DNA of 8,996 nt from DASSWG01 sp041689995 (GCA_041689995.1 JBDNFD010000051.1:1-8996); one strand, 5' to 3'. Counted from the stretch's first letter, positions 1-8,263 are shown. Translations and numbers: made by a program. Notes: a model not told the origin generated them from the sequence alone.

Positions 1-449
1 CTCACGGCTATACGCAGGCGGGGTTTTGAAAAAATACCGTTCCGCCACAACCGAAAGTTTGGTTAAATATACTGCTTTTCGGGTTAACACTTTTGCCCGC
101 TTGCGTATCAGCCGATGTTGCAAGCCGTGTTTTCTTTGCCCTGATTACGCTCTGCTATTCCTCTCCTTTTTTCTTTCGAGCCTTTCGCAAAAAATCACCA
201 ATGTTCGCTTTTACGAACCGATTTCGCAAACAAGCGGGATTTTCCGTCGTTGCTTGCGCTTTGTTGTTAAAAAATCCGGCGAAACACTTGCGTGGCACTT
301 TGTGCTGATTGGAAGTTTTTTTAGTTTATCAGCAACAGGGTTTCGTTCAGTTCTGATTTTTGTTGGAATTCCGGTTTTCTGATCAAATCAAAAGCGTGTT
401 TCTTGGAAAACCTTTTATGCCCATAGTGGGTAAATAGTTACAGTTTTTT
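1..449. other. Non-coding stretch downstream of the DUF255 lipoprotein gene
   Basis: I see no convincing gene here. Two overlapping plus-strand reading frames exist (26-382 and 93-308), but their translations are rich in Phe, Ser, Arg and Cys, match no family I recognise and carry no recognisable domain. The composition looks like translated repeat DNA. The first 114 bases form a long imperfect stem (separate entry). Further in are a short hairpin with arms 203-207 and 214-218, and a 7 bp inverted repeat GGTTTTC/GAAAACC at 373-379 and 406-412. No good intrinsic terminator for the minus-strand gene that ends at 450 was found. The stretch may be a truncated copy of an intergenic repeat that continues left of the window. 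Confidence 0.55.
5..114. repeat. Long imperfect inverted repeat, attC-like or intergenic repeat fold
   Basis: Arm CGGCTATACGCAGGCGGG at 5-22 pairs with CCCGCTTGCGTATCAGCCG at 96-114. This gives 18 consecutive pairs, one of them a G-T wobble (17 with 101), with a single bulged C at 109. The intervening loop is 73 bases and contains a smaller hairpin, AACCGA/TTGGTT, at about 49-64. Bases 3-9 (CACGGCT) can alternatively pair perfectly with AGCCGTG at 123-129. A long palindrome with an extrahelical base and a structured loop recalls integron attC sites, but I could not place convincing R' and R'' core boxes and no integrase is in view. A dispersed intergenic repeat is equally possible. The stem itself is directly visible; its identity is inference. 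Confidence 0.5.
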
Positions 450-2576
450 CTAAAAGGTATTATCAAAAAGCTGTAATGCTCTTTTTACCTCCGTTACGGG
501 TAATTTACAGGTCCTATTTTGGCAGACGTAAATTATTGTTTCTCCATCGGCCAATTTGTTTTTTAACAATGGCAAATTTTCAGTTTTTCCGCCCATAAAC
601 AGGGAAGTCGGTAAATAATGTTTTTGCATTTCGGAACGTTTTTCGTCTGCTTTATCCCCCATTAGGGCGACCTCAAAAGGCGTAAAGGTTTCAAAACCCA
701 AAATACTGGCCCAATTTCCAAAATACGGCCCGCCGTTCAACACGTTAGATTTCACGTTTGCCAGCATATCCTTGCTGGTTTCGCGGTAATTGGCGTCATC
801 AAAATACTCGCCCAGTTGGTAAAGCACTTTTGCCATTACTGAATTTGAAGAGGGAATCACGTTATCGGCCACTTCCATTTTGCGGGCAATAAGGTTTTCG
901 GCTTCATCTGAAGTATAATAAAACATTCCACTTTTCTTATCTTTAAAATGTGCCACAGCATAATCGGTGAGGCGCTTGGCACGATCCAGCCAGGTTTTAT
1001 CAAACGTGACTTGGTAAAGTGAAATATAGGCTTCTGCCAAAAAAGCGTAATCGTCAAGGAACGCCTCAATTTCAGACTTGCCGTCTTTATAATTCCGGTA
1101 TAACCCACCGTCTTTGCGCTGCATATTTTTTTGGATGAAATCCGCATTTTTTAGGGCGGTTTTCAAATAATTTTCATCACCCAGACTGCGGTACGCATCC
1201 ACATATCCTTTCAGCATCAAAGCATTCCACGACACCAAAATTTTATCGTCTGTAGAGGGCCGAACGCGTTGACTGCGTATTTTCATCAATTTGGTTTTTG
1301 CAAAACTTAATTTTTCCCATAAAGATTTTTTCGACAGATCGTGTTTTTCCGCAAATTCAGCATCACTTTGGTCGCGGTATAGAATATTTTTGTTGTTTTC
1401 CCAATTCCCGGATGACTTAATGTGGTAATAGTCTTTGAACAATTCAGCTGTTTTCGGGTCGAGCACGCGGTCGATCTCATTGGCGCTCCAGACATAGTAT
1501 TTACCTTCTTCACCTTCGCTATCGGCATTCCAAGAGGAGTAAAATCCACCGTTTTTGTCTGTCAGTTCAAGGTTCACAAAATCCAGGGATTCTTCGATAA
1601 TTTTTTTATACAACGGGTTTTTGGTTTCTTGATAGGCGTGCGCATACAAACTGACAAGTTGACCATTGTCATAAAGCATTTTTTCAAAATGTGGGGCAAA
1701 CCAATCTTCATCAGTCGCATAGCGGGCAAATCCGCCACCGAGTTGGTCATAAATACCACCACGTGCCATTGCGGTCAAAGTTTTGTTGACCGCTTCCAAT
1801 GCTTTTTCATTTCCCGTCAAATAATGGTATTGCAACAAAAATTCCCAACCGACTGGCAAAGGAAATTTTTGAGGGCCTTTAAACCCACCTTTTTCAAAAT
1901 CGATTTTGGATTTCCAACTGTTAAAAAGGTTTTGATAATCGGTTTTGCTGAAAGCGGATTTATCGTCCGAATTCGCATCTACCAACTGATTCTCTTTGAC
2001 ACCGTTGGTTACGGCATCAGCCTGTTGTTGTACTTTACCGCGTTTGTTGACATAAGCGTTGTGCAATTGTTTCAGGACATTTAACCAATCGTTTTTTGGA
2101 AAATAGGTGCCAGCAAAAAATGGTTTACCATCCGGCAAAGCAACGGCATTTAACGGCCAGCCCCCACGGCCGGTAATGAGCTGTGCCGCTTCCATATAGA
2201 CCTGATCGATATCAGGTCGTTCTTCGCGGTCCACTTTAATGGAAACAAAATTTTTGTTCATATATGCAGCAACGGTGGAATCCATATACGATTCGCGTTC
2301 CATTACGTGGCACCAATGGCAAGCCGAATAGCCAATACTGATGATGAGCGGTTTGTCCTCTTTTTTGGCTTTTTGCAAAGCTTCCGGCCCCCATTCGTAC
2401 CAATCTACCGGGTTATCGGCGTGTTCTTGCAAATAGGGGCTACTTGCATTTGCCAATCTGTTCTGGTTTTCTTTTTCAGTTTTCCCCTTTATGGTTTTTT
2501 CCGATTTCTTATCTTGGGCACAACCACTTAGGCTTATTCCCAAAACAATCAAATAACATATTTTTTTCAATTTCAT
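450..2576 (-). CDS. DUF255 / thioredoxin-like domain lipoprotein (YyaL/SPATA20 family)
   Basis: A protein of 708 residues, about the usual length for this family. The N-terminus is a lipoprotein signal with lipobox LSGC, so Cys19 is probably lipidated and the protein sits in the periplasm or on the outer membrane. Residues about 40-200 are the thioredoxin-like DUF255 domain: the opening NRLANASSPYLQEHADNPVD, the CHWC pair at 86-89, DREERPDIDQVYM near 117-128 and GRGGWPLN near 137. The rest resembles the (alpha/alpha)6-barrel part of the family, with GGIYDQLGGGFARY, HFEKMLYDNGQ and WNADSEGEEGKYYVW. Two more cysteines (685 and 690, CQNRTC) lie near the C-terminus. Family activity is poorly defined; a redox or sugar-related role is only suggested by folds. 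The gene starts 78 bp after the outer-membrane channel gene, so it may be the last gene of the pump operon or use its own promoter. The stop is TAG. Family assignment is firm, function is not. Confidence 0.93.
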   Translation of the reverse strand: MKLKKICYLIVLGISLSGCAQDKKSEKTIKGKTEKENQNRLANASSPYLQEHADNPVDWYEWGPEALQKAKKEDKPLIISIGYSACHWCHVMERESYMDSTVAAYMNKNFVSIKVDREERPDIDQVYMEAAQLITGRGGWPLNAVALPDGKPFFAGTYFPKNDWLNVLKQLHNAYVNKRGKVQQQADAVTNGVKENQLVDANSDDKSAFSKTDYQNLFNSWKSKIDFEKGGFKGPQKFPLPVGWEFLLQYHYLTGNEKALEAVNKTLTAMARGGIYDQLGGGFARYATDEDWFAPHFEKMLYDNGQLVSLYAHAYQETKNPLYKKIIEESLDFVNLELTDKNGGFYSSWNADSEGEEGKYYVWSANEIDRVLDPKTAELFKDYYHIKSSGNWENNKNILYRDQSDAEFAEKHDLSKKSLWEKLSFAKTKLMKIRSQRVRPSTDDKILVSWNALMLKGYVDAYRSLGDENYLKTALKNADFIQKNMQRKDGGLYRNYKDGKSEIEAFLDDYAFLAEAYISLYQVTFDKTWLDRAKRLTDYAVAHFKDKKSGMFYYTSDEAENLIARKMEVADNVIPSSNSVMAKVLYQLGEYFDDANYRETSKDMLANVKSNVLNGGPYFGNWASILGFETFTPFEVALMGDKADEKRSEMQKHYLPTSLFMGGKTENLPLLKNKLADGETIIYVCQNRTCKLPVTEVKRALQLFDNTF

Positions 2577-2592
2577 AGTTCAGTATTTTAAG

Positions 2593-2647
2593 GAATGTCC
2601 GCTCATATTCAAATATTTTTGTAATTTTCGAGATACAACGGACATTC
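2593..2647. repeat. 9 bp perfect inverted repeat between channel and DUF255 genes
   Basis: GAATGTCCG at 2593-2601 is the exact reverse complement of CGGACATTC at 2639-2647, with 37 AT-rich bases between. It fills most of the 78 bp gap after the outer-membrane channel stop. On the minus strand the second arm is followed by CTTAAAATACTG rather than a T-run, so it is a poor intrinsic terminator. The promoter candidate for the DUF255 gene lies between the arms. It could be a regulator site, an mRNA stabilising stem or a weak terminator. Confidence 0.5.
2610..2638 (-). promoter_or_regulatory. Candidate Bacteroidota-type promoter for the DUF255 gene
   Basis: Read on the minus strand, TTG (2638-2636) is followed 18 bases later by AATATTTG (2617-2610), which differs by one base from the Bacteroidota -7 consensus TAnnTTTG. 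Transcription would begin near 2603, leaving a leader of roughly 27 bases before the ATG at 2576. The candidate lies wholly inside the spacer of the 9 bp inverted repeat. The region is AT-rich, so a chance match is quite possible. Confidence 0.3.
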
Positions 2648-2654
2648 ATTTTAA

Positions 2655-4013
2655 TTAAAGATTATTACCAGTTGCCACTTGAAGTTCATACTGGGCCAAA
2701 TTATAATTAGCAATCGCTTTTATATAGTCGAGTTGCGCCTGTAAAAAAAACTGTTGTGCCTGAAATACTTCAAAAGGTTTAGCAGTTCCCAGTTTTTGCC
2801 TTTCAATACTTTGGTAAAGGGCTTCTGTAGTAAGGTCCAATGCTTCTTTAGTAATTTCGATTTGTTCTTTCCCTAATTGCAATTCGGATTCTGCGTTTGC
2901 GATTTCTTCGTTTATCTGAGCCCTGAACTGCTGGGTTTCTATTTCTTTTAGATCGATTTTACTATCGAAGGTTTTTTTGTCCCCTTGATAGGTAATTGCG
3001 CCTAATGGAATTTTCCATTTAAGCGAAACGTTCAAGGCCCCTGTTGGATATAGCTGTTGTGGGTTTGGATATTGTACGGGATCAATGGGTAAAACATTTC
3101 CGGTTATTCTCCCGAAATAAGAACCATACGTTCCAACATTCAACTCAGGAATCAGCAAGCCTGTAGTATATTTCTTCCGTTCTATTTCCAAGGCCTGGAT
3201 TTCCAATTCATTGGCTTTCATTTCCGGGCGGTTCAGGTAAACAGAATCATCAGTGGCTTCCAACTTAACATTAAAGTCTAATGGCAACAATGATTCATCA
3301 GCACTTGCCAATTTGATGTTTTGTTCAATATTGAGCAATTTTTTCAAATTTGCCGATGCATTGTTGTATTCCTTTTTGGCATTGAGCATTTCAACTTGTA
3401 AATGGTTTTTATTGCTTTTGGCCAAGAGCAGTTCTGACTGATAACGCAAGCCTGCATCTACCTGAACCTGAATTTGCTGTGCAATGGTATCAGATTGGCC
3501 CACCAAACTTTGGTAGGCACCATAATTGAGCTGAGCTGTCATCAACTTGTAATAGGCATCAATCATTTTAAGCAATTGTTGATTGCGTTCTGCCTGAGTG
3601 AGGTACTGACTTGCCTGACTCCTTAGATTGGCAGATTTTGCATTATAAATTCCATCGGCAAAATCCCAATGGGCGTTTAATCCCAAGCCGGTCCATAGGT
3701 TTTGACGGTTTACGTCCAAGAAAAACCGTCCGCCTGTGTTCATAGCTGCACCCCAAAGTTGATGGGTTTCTGCCCCGGCATAGAGTTCCGGTAACCACCA
3801 TTCTTTGGCTTTAGCCAATTTAGCCAAGGAAAGTTCTTGACGCTCTTTGTATTCTTTTATGGTTAAATTATCTGCTCCACCCAATTCCAATATTTTTTCT
3901 AAATTTATTGGTATGGTGTCTTGTGCCAACGCTTTAGTCGTATTGGCTATCAGCAAAAACAAGACGAATGATAACAGCCAAATTCTGTTTAATCTATTAT
4001 TTAATGTCTTCAT
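2655..4013 (-). CDS. TolC-like outer-membrane efflux channel protein
   Basis: A protein of 452 residues, typical for an outer-membrane factor (OEP family). It starts with a charged N-terminus and a hydrophobic signal segment (about residues 11-30) with a likely signal peptidase I site after ALA (28-30). The mature part shows the two-fold OEP arrangement: long Lys/Glu/Gln/Ala-rich helices at about 50-75, 125-235, 270-285 and 355-450. Aromatic- and Gly-rich segments between them (for example around residues 79-120 and 290-340) are likely membrane beta-strands. The end, with AQQFFLQAQLDYIKAIANYN and LAQYELQVATG, is characteristic of the family. The ATG overlaps the adaptor stop by one base (TAATG at 4015-4011), so it is translationally coupled to it. 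It should provide the trimeric exit duct for the pump encoded just upstream. Confidence 0.94.
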   Translation of the reverse strand: MKTLNNRLNRIWLLSFVLFLLIANTTKALAQDTIPINLEKILELGGADNLTIKEYKERQELSLAKLAKAKEWWLPELYAGAETHQLWGAAMNTGGRFFLDVNRQNLWTGLGLNAHWDFADGIYNAKSANLRSQASQYLTQAERNQQLLKMIDAYYKLMTAQLNYGAYQSLVGQSDTIAQQIQVQVDAGLRYQSELLLAKSNKNHLQVEMLNAKKEYNNASANLKKLLNIEQNIKLASADESLLPLDFNVKLEATDDSVYLNRPEMKANELEIQALEIERKKYTTGLLIPELNVGTYGSYFGRITGNVLPIDPVQYPNPQQLYPTGALNVSLKWKIPLGAITYQGDKKTFDSKIDLKEIETQQFRAQINEEIANAESELQLGKEQIEITKEALDLTTEALYQSIERQKLGTAKPFEVFQAQQFFLQAQLDYIKAIANYNLAQYELQVATGNNL

Positions 4014-5104
4014 TACTCTTGTTTTAATATGGGTTCAACAATTTGTCCGGGTTTCACCAAACCTTTTCCTTGTACAATTACTTGTGTTTCAGAAGTGATT
4101 TCATCATTCAAAACTTCAAAGTAGTATAGATTTGATAAGCCTATTTTTACTGGCATTCTTTCGACTTTACCATCCACCACAGCAAGTACATAATTTTCGT
4201 TCTTGTGGCTTACTTTAGCCATCTTAGGCAATGACATAATGTTTTCCCTGCTGTTAATTTGTAGCAAAACCTTCGCATACATTCCCGAAAGAATTGTGCC
4301 GTCAGGGTTTTCCAAGTCAATTTCGACTTTCATTGTTTTAGACATTGGGTCGAGGGCATTGGAAATCCGGCTCACTTTTGCCATTAAGGATTTGCCGGAC
4401 AGTTCAGGTAAGGTTACTTCCACTTCCATTCCTTTTTGAATGCCAACGGCATCCGATCCAGGAACAGGAACAGTTAAGCGAATTGGGTTGTCTTCCTGTA
4501 ATTCAAATAGTGCTTGTGCATTGTCATCGTTTAACCCACTTTGAATCACAGCGCCCTTATCCACGAAGCGTTTGGTGATGACTCCCGGAAAGGGAGCTTC
4601 AATAGTCAAAAAACCAATGCGATTATTAATGGAATTCAAATTGGCTTTTGCGGTAAGGTATTCCGCTTCCGCGTTTTCCACCATTTGAATATTGGTCAAT
4701 GCAGGGCTTTTTTTATAAACAGAATTTAACCTTTCGTAATTGGCTTTTTTAGCGTTGGTCTCAGCTTGCCATTTAAGCTGTTGTTGTTGCAATTCAGGAT
4801 TTTCCAAAACAGCAATGGTTTCGCCCTGTCTTACCCTGTCACCAATGTCTTTGCGCATTTGCATCAGCATTCCGCTTTCCATAGCGTAAAGCGTGACGAT
4901 TCGGTTGGGAAGTGCCGTTCCCGTTATCAGCACTTCGGCCGTGAACGACCGCTGTTTGGGTTTTACGACTTCTACTTTTTGTATTTTGCCGTAACTATTG
5001 TCTGTTTTTTCAGTTGCTTTTTTTTTCCGGCCATTGCAGGAAATGAGTGTTGCAAGCAGCACAGCGAAAACTGCTATCGATTTTATATTATTTATAGTAT
5101 TCAT
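4013..5104 (-). CDS. RND efflux periplasmic adaptor subunit (membrane fusion protein), lipoprotein
   Basis: A protein of 363 residues. The N-terminus carries a lipoprotein signal with lipobox LISC, so Cys23 is the probable lipid anchor in the inner membrane. Domains are in the usual adaptor order: lipoyl half-motif at about 70-102 (AMESGMLMQMRKDIGDRVRQG then VLENPEL), a helical hairpin at about 104-160, the second lipoyl half at about 165-190 (IEAPFPGVITKRFVDKGAVI), a beta-barrel at about 205-290 and a membrane-proximal domain at about 295-360. The linker after the lipid site is Lys-rich (NGRKKKATEK). There is no His- or Met-rich metal-binding tail as seen in some CusB/CzcB proteins. The start overlaps the permease stop by one base (TAATG) and the stop overlaps the channel start in the same way. 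Its role is to bridge permease and channel. Confidence 0.95.
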   Translation of the reverse strand: MNTINNIKSIAVFAVLLATLISCNGRKKKATEKTDNSYGKIQKVEVVKPKQRSFTAEVLITGTALPNRIVTLYAMESGMLMQMRKDIGDRVRQGETIAVLENPELQQQQLKWQAETNAKKANYERLNSVYKKSPALTNIQMVENAEAEYLTAKANLNSINNRIGFLTIEAPFPGVITKRFVDKGAVIQSGLNDDNAQALFELQEDNPIRLTVPVPGSDAVGIQKGMEVEVTLPELSGKSLMAKVSRISNALDPMSKTMKVEIDLENPDGTILSGMYAKVLLQINSRENIMSLPKMAKVSHKNENYVLAVVDGKVERMPVKIGLSNLYYFEVLNDEITSETQVIVQGKGLVKPGQIVEPILKQE

Positions 5105-8100
5105 TATTTTTCTGTTTTTGCGATGAGTGAATAAAATATAGGAATGATGTAAAGGGTGATGATGGTAGCCATAAACGTTCCACCGATTACCGCAATGGCC
5201 AAAGGAACATTGGCTTCAGAACCCGGGCTTGTTGCCAAGGCTGTAGGAAGTAACCCAAAAATAGTAGTGGAGGCTGTCATCAACACCGGGCGAAAACGAT
5301 CAGAAGAACCTTCGGTAATGGCCGCTTGCTTTTGTTTGCCCTCGCCCATCAAAGCATTGATCCTGTCCACCAAAATATTTCCGTAGGAAACAGAAATACC
5401 CACCATCATAATGATGCCCATAATAGATTGAATGCTTAAATAAGTGCCTGTGGCCCACATCAAAAATCCTACGCCAATTAGACCAAACGGAAAAGCCAAA
5501 ATGATGATAAGGGGTTTTCTGAACGACCTGAATAAAGGGGTGATAATCAGAAAAGCCAAGATGGCTGCTAAAGCCAATCCCAATCCAAGTCCGCCAAATG
5601 ATTCTTTGATGATGGCCACTTCTCCCTGAAAGTTTACTTCATAACCGGCTGGAACGTCCATACTATCAATTATATTTTGGATTTCATCCGAAACACTTCC
5701 CACATCTTTTCCTTCTACATTGGCATATACATTAAATACACGGGTCAGATTGTGGTGATTGATTTCCACAGGGCTGGTTCCGTCCGATATTTTGGAGAAA
5801 TTCCGAAAAGGAATCGTTCTATCAGAAAGCGAACTGTTTACCCCCACATTTTCCAAGGCAAAACGGCTGTTTATTTCGCTCTCTGGGTAAGTAACCCCCA
5901 CAAAGTAGTGGTTGCCGTTGCTTTCGTCAATCCAAAAAGCCTTTTCATAAGTCACCGAAGAGTTGAGTGCCGAAACCATATTTTTGATCGCTTCCACGGG
6001 TTCCACCCCCAATTCTGCCGCTTTTATACGGTCAATATCTATGTTTTTTGCAGGTTGATCGAGGCGCTGAAGGACCCGTACATCCCGGGTAGCTGCAAGA
6101 GTTGATACCGTGTCACGGATTTTTTCGGCAATATCACGCAAAACTTCTAAATCATTCCCCTTTATTTGAATGTCAATCGGGGAAGGCTTTCCTTCATTCA
6201 GGGCTGCCGTGATCATTCCACCCGTATTAAAACTCAACTCAATTCCGGGAAATTTTTTGTGCATCTTTTTCCTAAGCCTGGAAGCATATTCAAAGGTGCT
6301 GGTTTTATGATCTTCTTTAAGCTGAATACGGATGAAAGCATCCTGTGTCCCCGAATTTGGGGTGTAAGCGGCAGGTAAATCGTAAAATACACCTATGTTG
6401 GCAACGAGCTGGTCTAAATCATTGCCCGTTTCTTTGCGGATGACTTGTTCCATTTCGGCAATGGTTTTATTGGCATCTTCCAATCTTGTGCCCGATTCCA
6501 TCCGAACGGTAATTTCCATTTGCCCCACATCTGATTTTGGAAACAGTTCATAGCCTGTGTTTTTTAAAATGAATAGCGATGCAACTAATAATAAAACCAT
6601 GATTCCCAAGATGGGCCAACGGAACTTCAAGGTCTTGGAAAGGCTGTTCTGATATTTAACCCCCAATCGGTCTATATATCGCTGAAAGAATCCGAGTGCA
6701 TTTTTCCCTGTCCGTCCGGCAGGCGGGTTTTTCTTCTTGTCAGAATTAGGCAAATGGTTTTTGAAGAAAAATGCCCCCATTATAGGAATTAGCGTCAAAG
6801 CGAAAATGTATGAGCCAATCATAGCCCCCGCTACGGTTATAGCTAATGGTGAGAATAAAAACTTAGTGATTCCCGTTAAAAATAGCACGGGAAAAAGCAC
6901 AACTATGATTACCAAAGTTGAGGCCAAAACAGGATTGGCTACTTCTAAAGATGCATCCTTGGCAGCATTAAAAGAAGATTTGCCCATTTTTAAATGGCTG
7001 TCGATATTCTCCAACACCACAATGGAGTTGTCCACCAACAAGCCCAACACCAAAGCCAATCCACCGAGGGTAATGCTGTTAATGGATTGCCCTGTAATAG
7101 AGAGCATTATAAAGGCAAACAGAACCGATAGTGGCAAGCTGATGGCAACAATCAAGGCTGACCTGAAATTTCCGAGAAAGAGGATCAAGACAATAACCAC
7201 CAAAATCAATCCGGCCAATCCTGCATTTACTAAGCCTGAAATGGAATTACGTACATAAGAAGACTGGTCGAAGATGACATTCAATTTTACATCATCCGGC
7301 ATTCGTTCTTTTAGGCTGGGTATTACGTTTTTTACGGCTTCCACCGATGCAATGGTATTGGCGCCCGGCCGTTTGAAAATCGGTAAATACACTTGTTCTT
7401 TGCCGCCCACACGGGCAATATTGGTTTGAATGGCGCTGGCATCTTTGGTTTCCCCGATGTCTTTGATGTAAATGGGGTTTCCGTTTTTGTACGTGATGAC
7501 GATATTATCAAAATCTTCCACATCCGCAATCAAACCTTTGGCATTTACACCATAGTTGATTTTCCCAATATTGGCTACCCCTGATGGGATCATTGTGGTA
7601 TTCTCTTTCACGGCATCCATTACTTGCGTTTGAGAAATGCCCAATGCTTCCATTTTATCCGGGTCAACGTATATAAAGATACGCCTAAGGGAACCGCCAT
7701 AAGCTGCCGGGGCAACAATGCCTTCCACTCCACTTAACATCTGGCGAAGTTTATAATATGCCACATCATACAATTCCTTACCTGTTTTTTCTTCGCTACT
7801 CACTGTAAGTAGCATCAAGGGTATGGACGCTGTTGGGTCAAAGGGCTGGATCATTGGGGGTAAAGTACCGGGTGGCTGATAATACATATCGCTTACCGCA
7901 TAGGACGATGAGTTCGCCATTGCTTCGGCCGGGTCTGTGTCTGCACCGTAAAAATTGGTGACGACACTCACGCCCATTATACTTTTTGAAAGTTGTTTTT
8001 CGATTCCGGGCGATTGCCCCGTCCACCGTTCCATACGGCTGGTGATGTCTTTTTCTACAACTTCGGCAGGCATACCCGGATAAAGGGTAATAATCTGCAT

Positions 8101-8226
8101 AGCGGATTTTTTGAATTGAGGAAGGATGTCCACCGGCATCCTTGGGATTAGCACTCCCGCAAGTACTGCCACAATAATGGCAAATACAAGCACCAAATAT
8201 GGATTCTTAAAAGATATTTTTATCAT
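5104..8226 (-). CDS. RND superfamily efflux permease (AcrB/CusA-like inner-membrane pump subunit)
   Basis: A proton-driven exporter of 1040 residues, the normal length. I chose the ATG at 8226 because MIKISFKNPYLVLVF is the standard RND opening and an AAGGA motif lies 6 bases upstream; an in-frame ATG at 8313 would add 29 atypical residues. Visible elements are TM1, the periplasmic MPVDILPQF and PPGTLPPMIQPFDPTASIP segments, TM2-TM6 (about 329-488), a Lys-rich cytoplasmic linker (about 496-509), TM7, a second porter half, and TM8-TM12. TM4 reads GLLVDNSIVVLEN: one aspartate (about 399) followed by Asn, where AcrB has two Asp. TM10 has SVSYGNILVD, with Ser where AcrB has Lys940 and CusA has Glu. 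These support a non-AcrB, non-CusA subgroup, so the substrate is unassigned. Bases 6706-6727 of the linker derive from a palindromic repeat-like element. Neighbours make a complete tripartite pump. Confidence 0.95.
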   Translation of the reverse strand: MIKISFKNPYLVLVFAIIVAVLAGVLIPRMPVDILPQFKKSAMQIITLYPGMPAEVVEKDITSRMERWTGQSPGIEKQLSKSIMGVSVVTNFYGADTDPAEAMANSSSYAVSDMYYQPPGTLPPMIQPFDPTASIPLMLLTVSSEEKTGKELYDVAYYKLRQMLSGVEGIVAPAAYGGSLRRIFIYVDPDKMEALGISQTQVMDAVKENTTMIPSGVANIGKINYGVNAKGLIADVEDFDNIVITYKNGNPIYIKDIGETKDASAIQTNIARVGGKEQVYLPIFKRPGANTIASVEAVKNVIPSLKERMPDDVKLNVIFDQSSYVRNSISGLVNAGLAGLILVVIVLILFLGNFRSALIVAISLPLSVLFAFIMLSITGQSINSITLGGLALVLGLLVDNSIVVLENIDSHLKMGKSSFNAAKDASLEVANPVLASTLVIIVVLFPVLFLTGITKFLFSPLAITVAGAMIGSYIFALTLIPIMGAFFFKNHLPNSDKKKNPPAGRTGKNALGFFQRYIDRLGVKYQNSLSKTLKFRWPILGIMVLLLVASLFILKNTGYELFPKSDVGQMEITVRMESGTRLEDANKTIAEMEQVIRKETGNDLDQLVANIGVFYDLPAAYTPNSGTQDAFIRIQLKEDHKTSTFEYASRLRKKMHKKFPGIELSFNTGGMITAALNEGKPSPIDIQIKGNDLEVLRDIAEKIRDTVSTLAATRDVRVLQRLDQPAKNIDIDRIKAAELGVEPVEAIKNMVSALNSSVTYEKAFWIDESNGNHYFVGVTYPESEINSRFALENVGVNSSLSDRTIPFRNFSKISDGTSPVEINHHNLTRVFNVYANVEGKDVGSVSDEIQNIIDSMDVPAGYEVNFQGEVAIIKESFGGLGLGLALAAILAFLIITPLFRSFRKPLIIILAFPFGLIGVGFLMWATGTYLSIQSIMGIIMMVGISVSYGNILVDRINALMGEGKQKQAAITEGSSDRFRPVLMTASTTIFGLLPTALATSPGSEANVPLAIAVIGGTFMATIITLYIIPIFYSLIAKTEK
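6706..6727. repeat. Degenerate GC-rich palindrome inside the permease reading frame
   Basis: CCCTGTCCGTCCGGCAGGCG at 6706-6725 (plus two more G) resembles a CCTGCCTGCCGGCAGGCAGG-type palindrome, matching at about 16 of 20 positions; I know this motif as an abundant intergenic repeat in Bacteroidota from memory only. It is markedly more GC-rich than its surroundings. It encodes NPPAGRTGKN in the cytoplasmic linker between TM6 and TM7, directly after a KKK run. The frame stays open. That loop tolerates length variation, so an in-frame repeat insertion is plausible. Confidence 0.4.
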
Positions 8227-8232
8227 AATTTG

Positions 8233-8237
8233 TCCTT
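8233..8237 (-). promoter_or_regulatory. Shine-Dalgarno-like AAGGA deciding the permease start
   Basis: On the minus strand AAGGA lies 6 bases upstream of the ATG at 8226. The alternative in-frame ATG at 8313 has no such motif. Bacteroidota rarely depend on Shine-Dalgarno pairing, so this is supporting rather than decisive evidence, but it agrees with the family's N-terminus. Confidence 0.45.
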
Positions 8238-8263
8238 TAGAATTAATAAAATGGTTTGACCGA

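Noticed and set aside
26..382. Plus-strand reading frame of 118 codons at the left edge (and the 71-codon frame 93-308)
   Set aside because: No recognisable domain, odd Phe/Ser/Arg/Cys-rich composition, overlaps a long stem-loop and another frame; more likely translated repeat DNA.
373..412. GGTTTTC/GAAAACC inverted repeat as a terminator
   Set aside because: The 26-base loop and AT-rich 7 bp arms make a weak stem with no following T-run.
420..430. CCCA-TAG-TGGG hairpin as terminator of the DUF255 gene
   Set aside because: Only 4 bp of stem, and on the minus strand it is followed by CATAAAAGG, not a T-run.
1422..2084. Plus-strand 220-codon frame
   Set aside because: It is antisense to the well-supported DUF255 gene and its translation has no family features.
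6737..7258. Plus-strand 173-codon frame
   Set aside because: It is antisense to the RND permease transmembrane region and reflects codon bias of that gene.
4013..8226. Assignment of the pump as a CusCBA/CzcCBA heavy-metal exporter or an AcrAB multidrug exporter
   Set aside because: The residues that mark either class are not clearly present in permease or adaptor; the nearby His-rich protein is only circumstantial.
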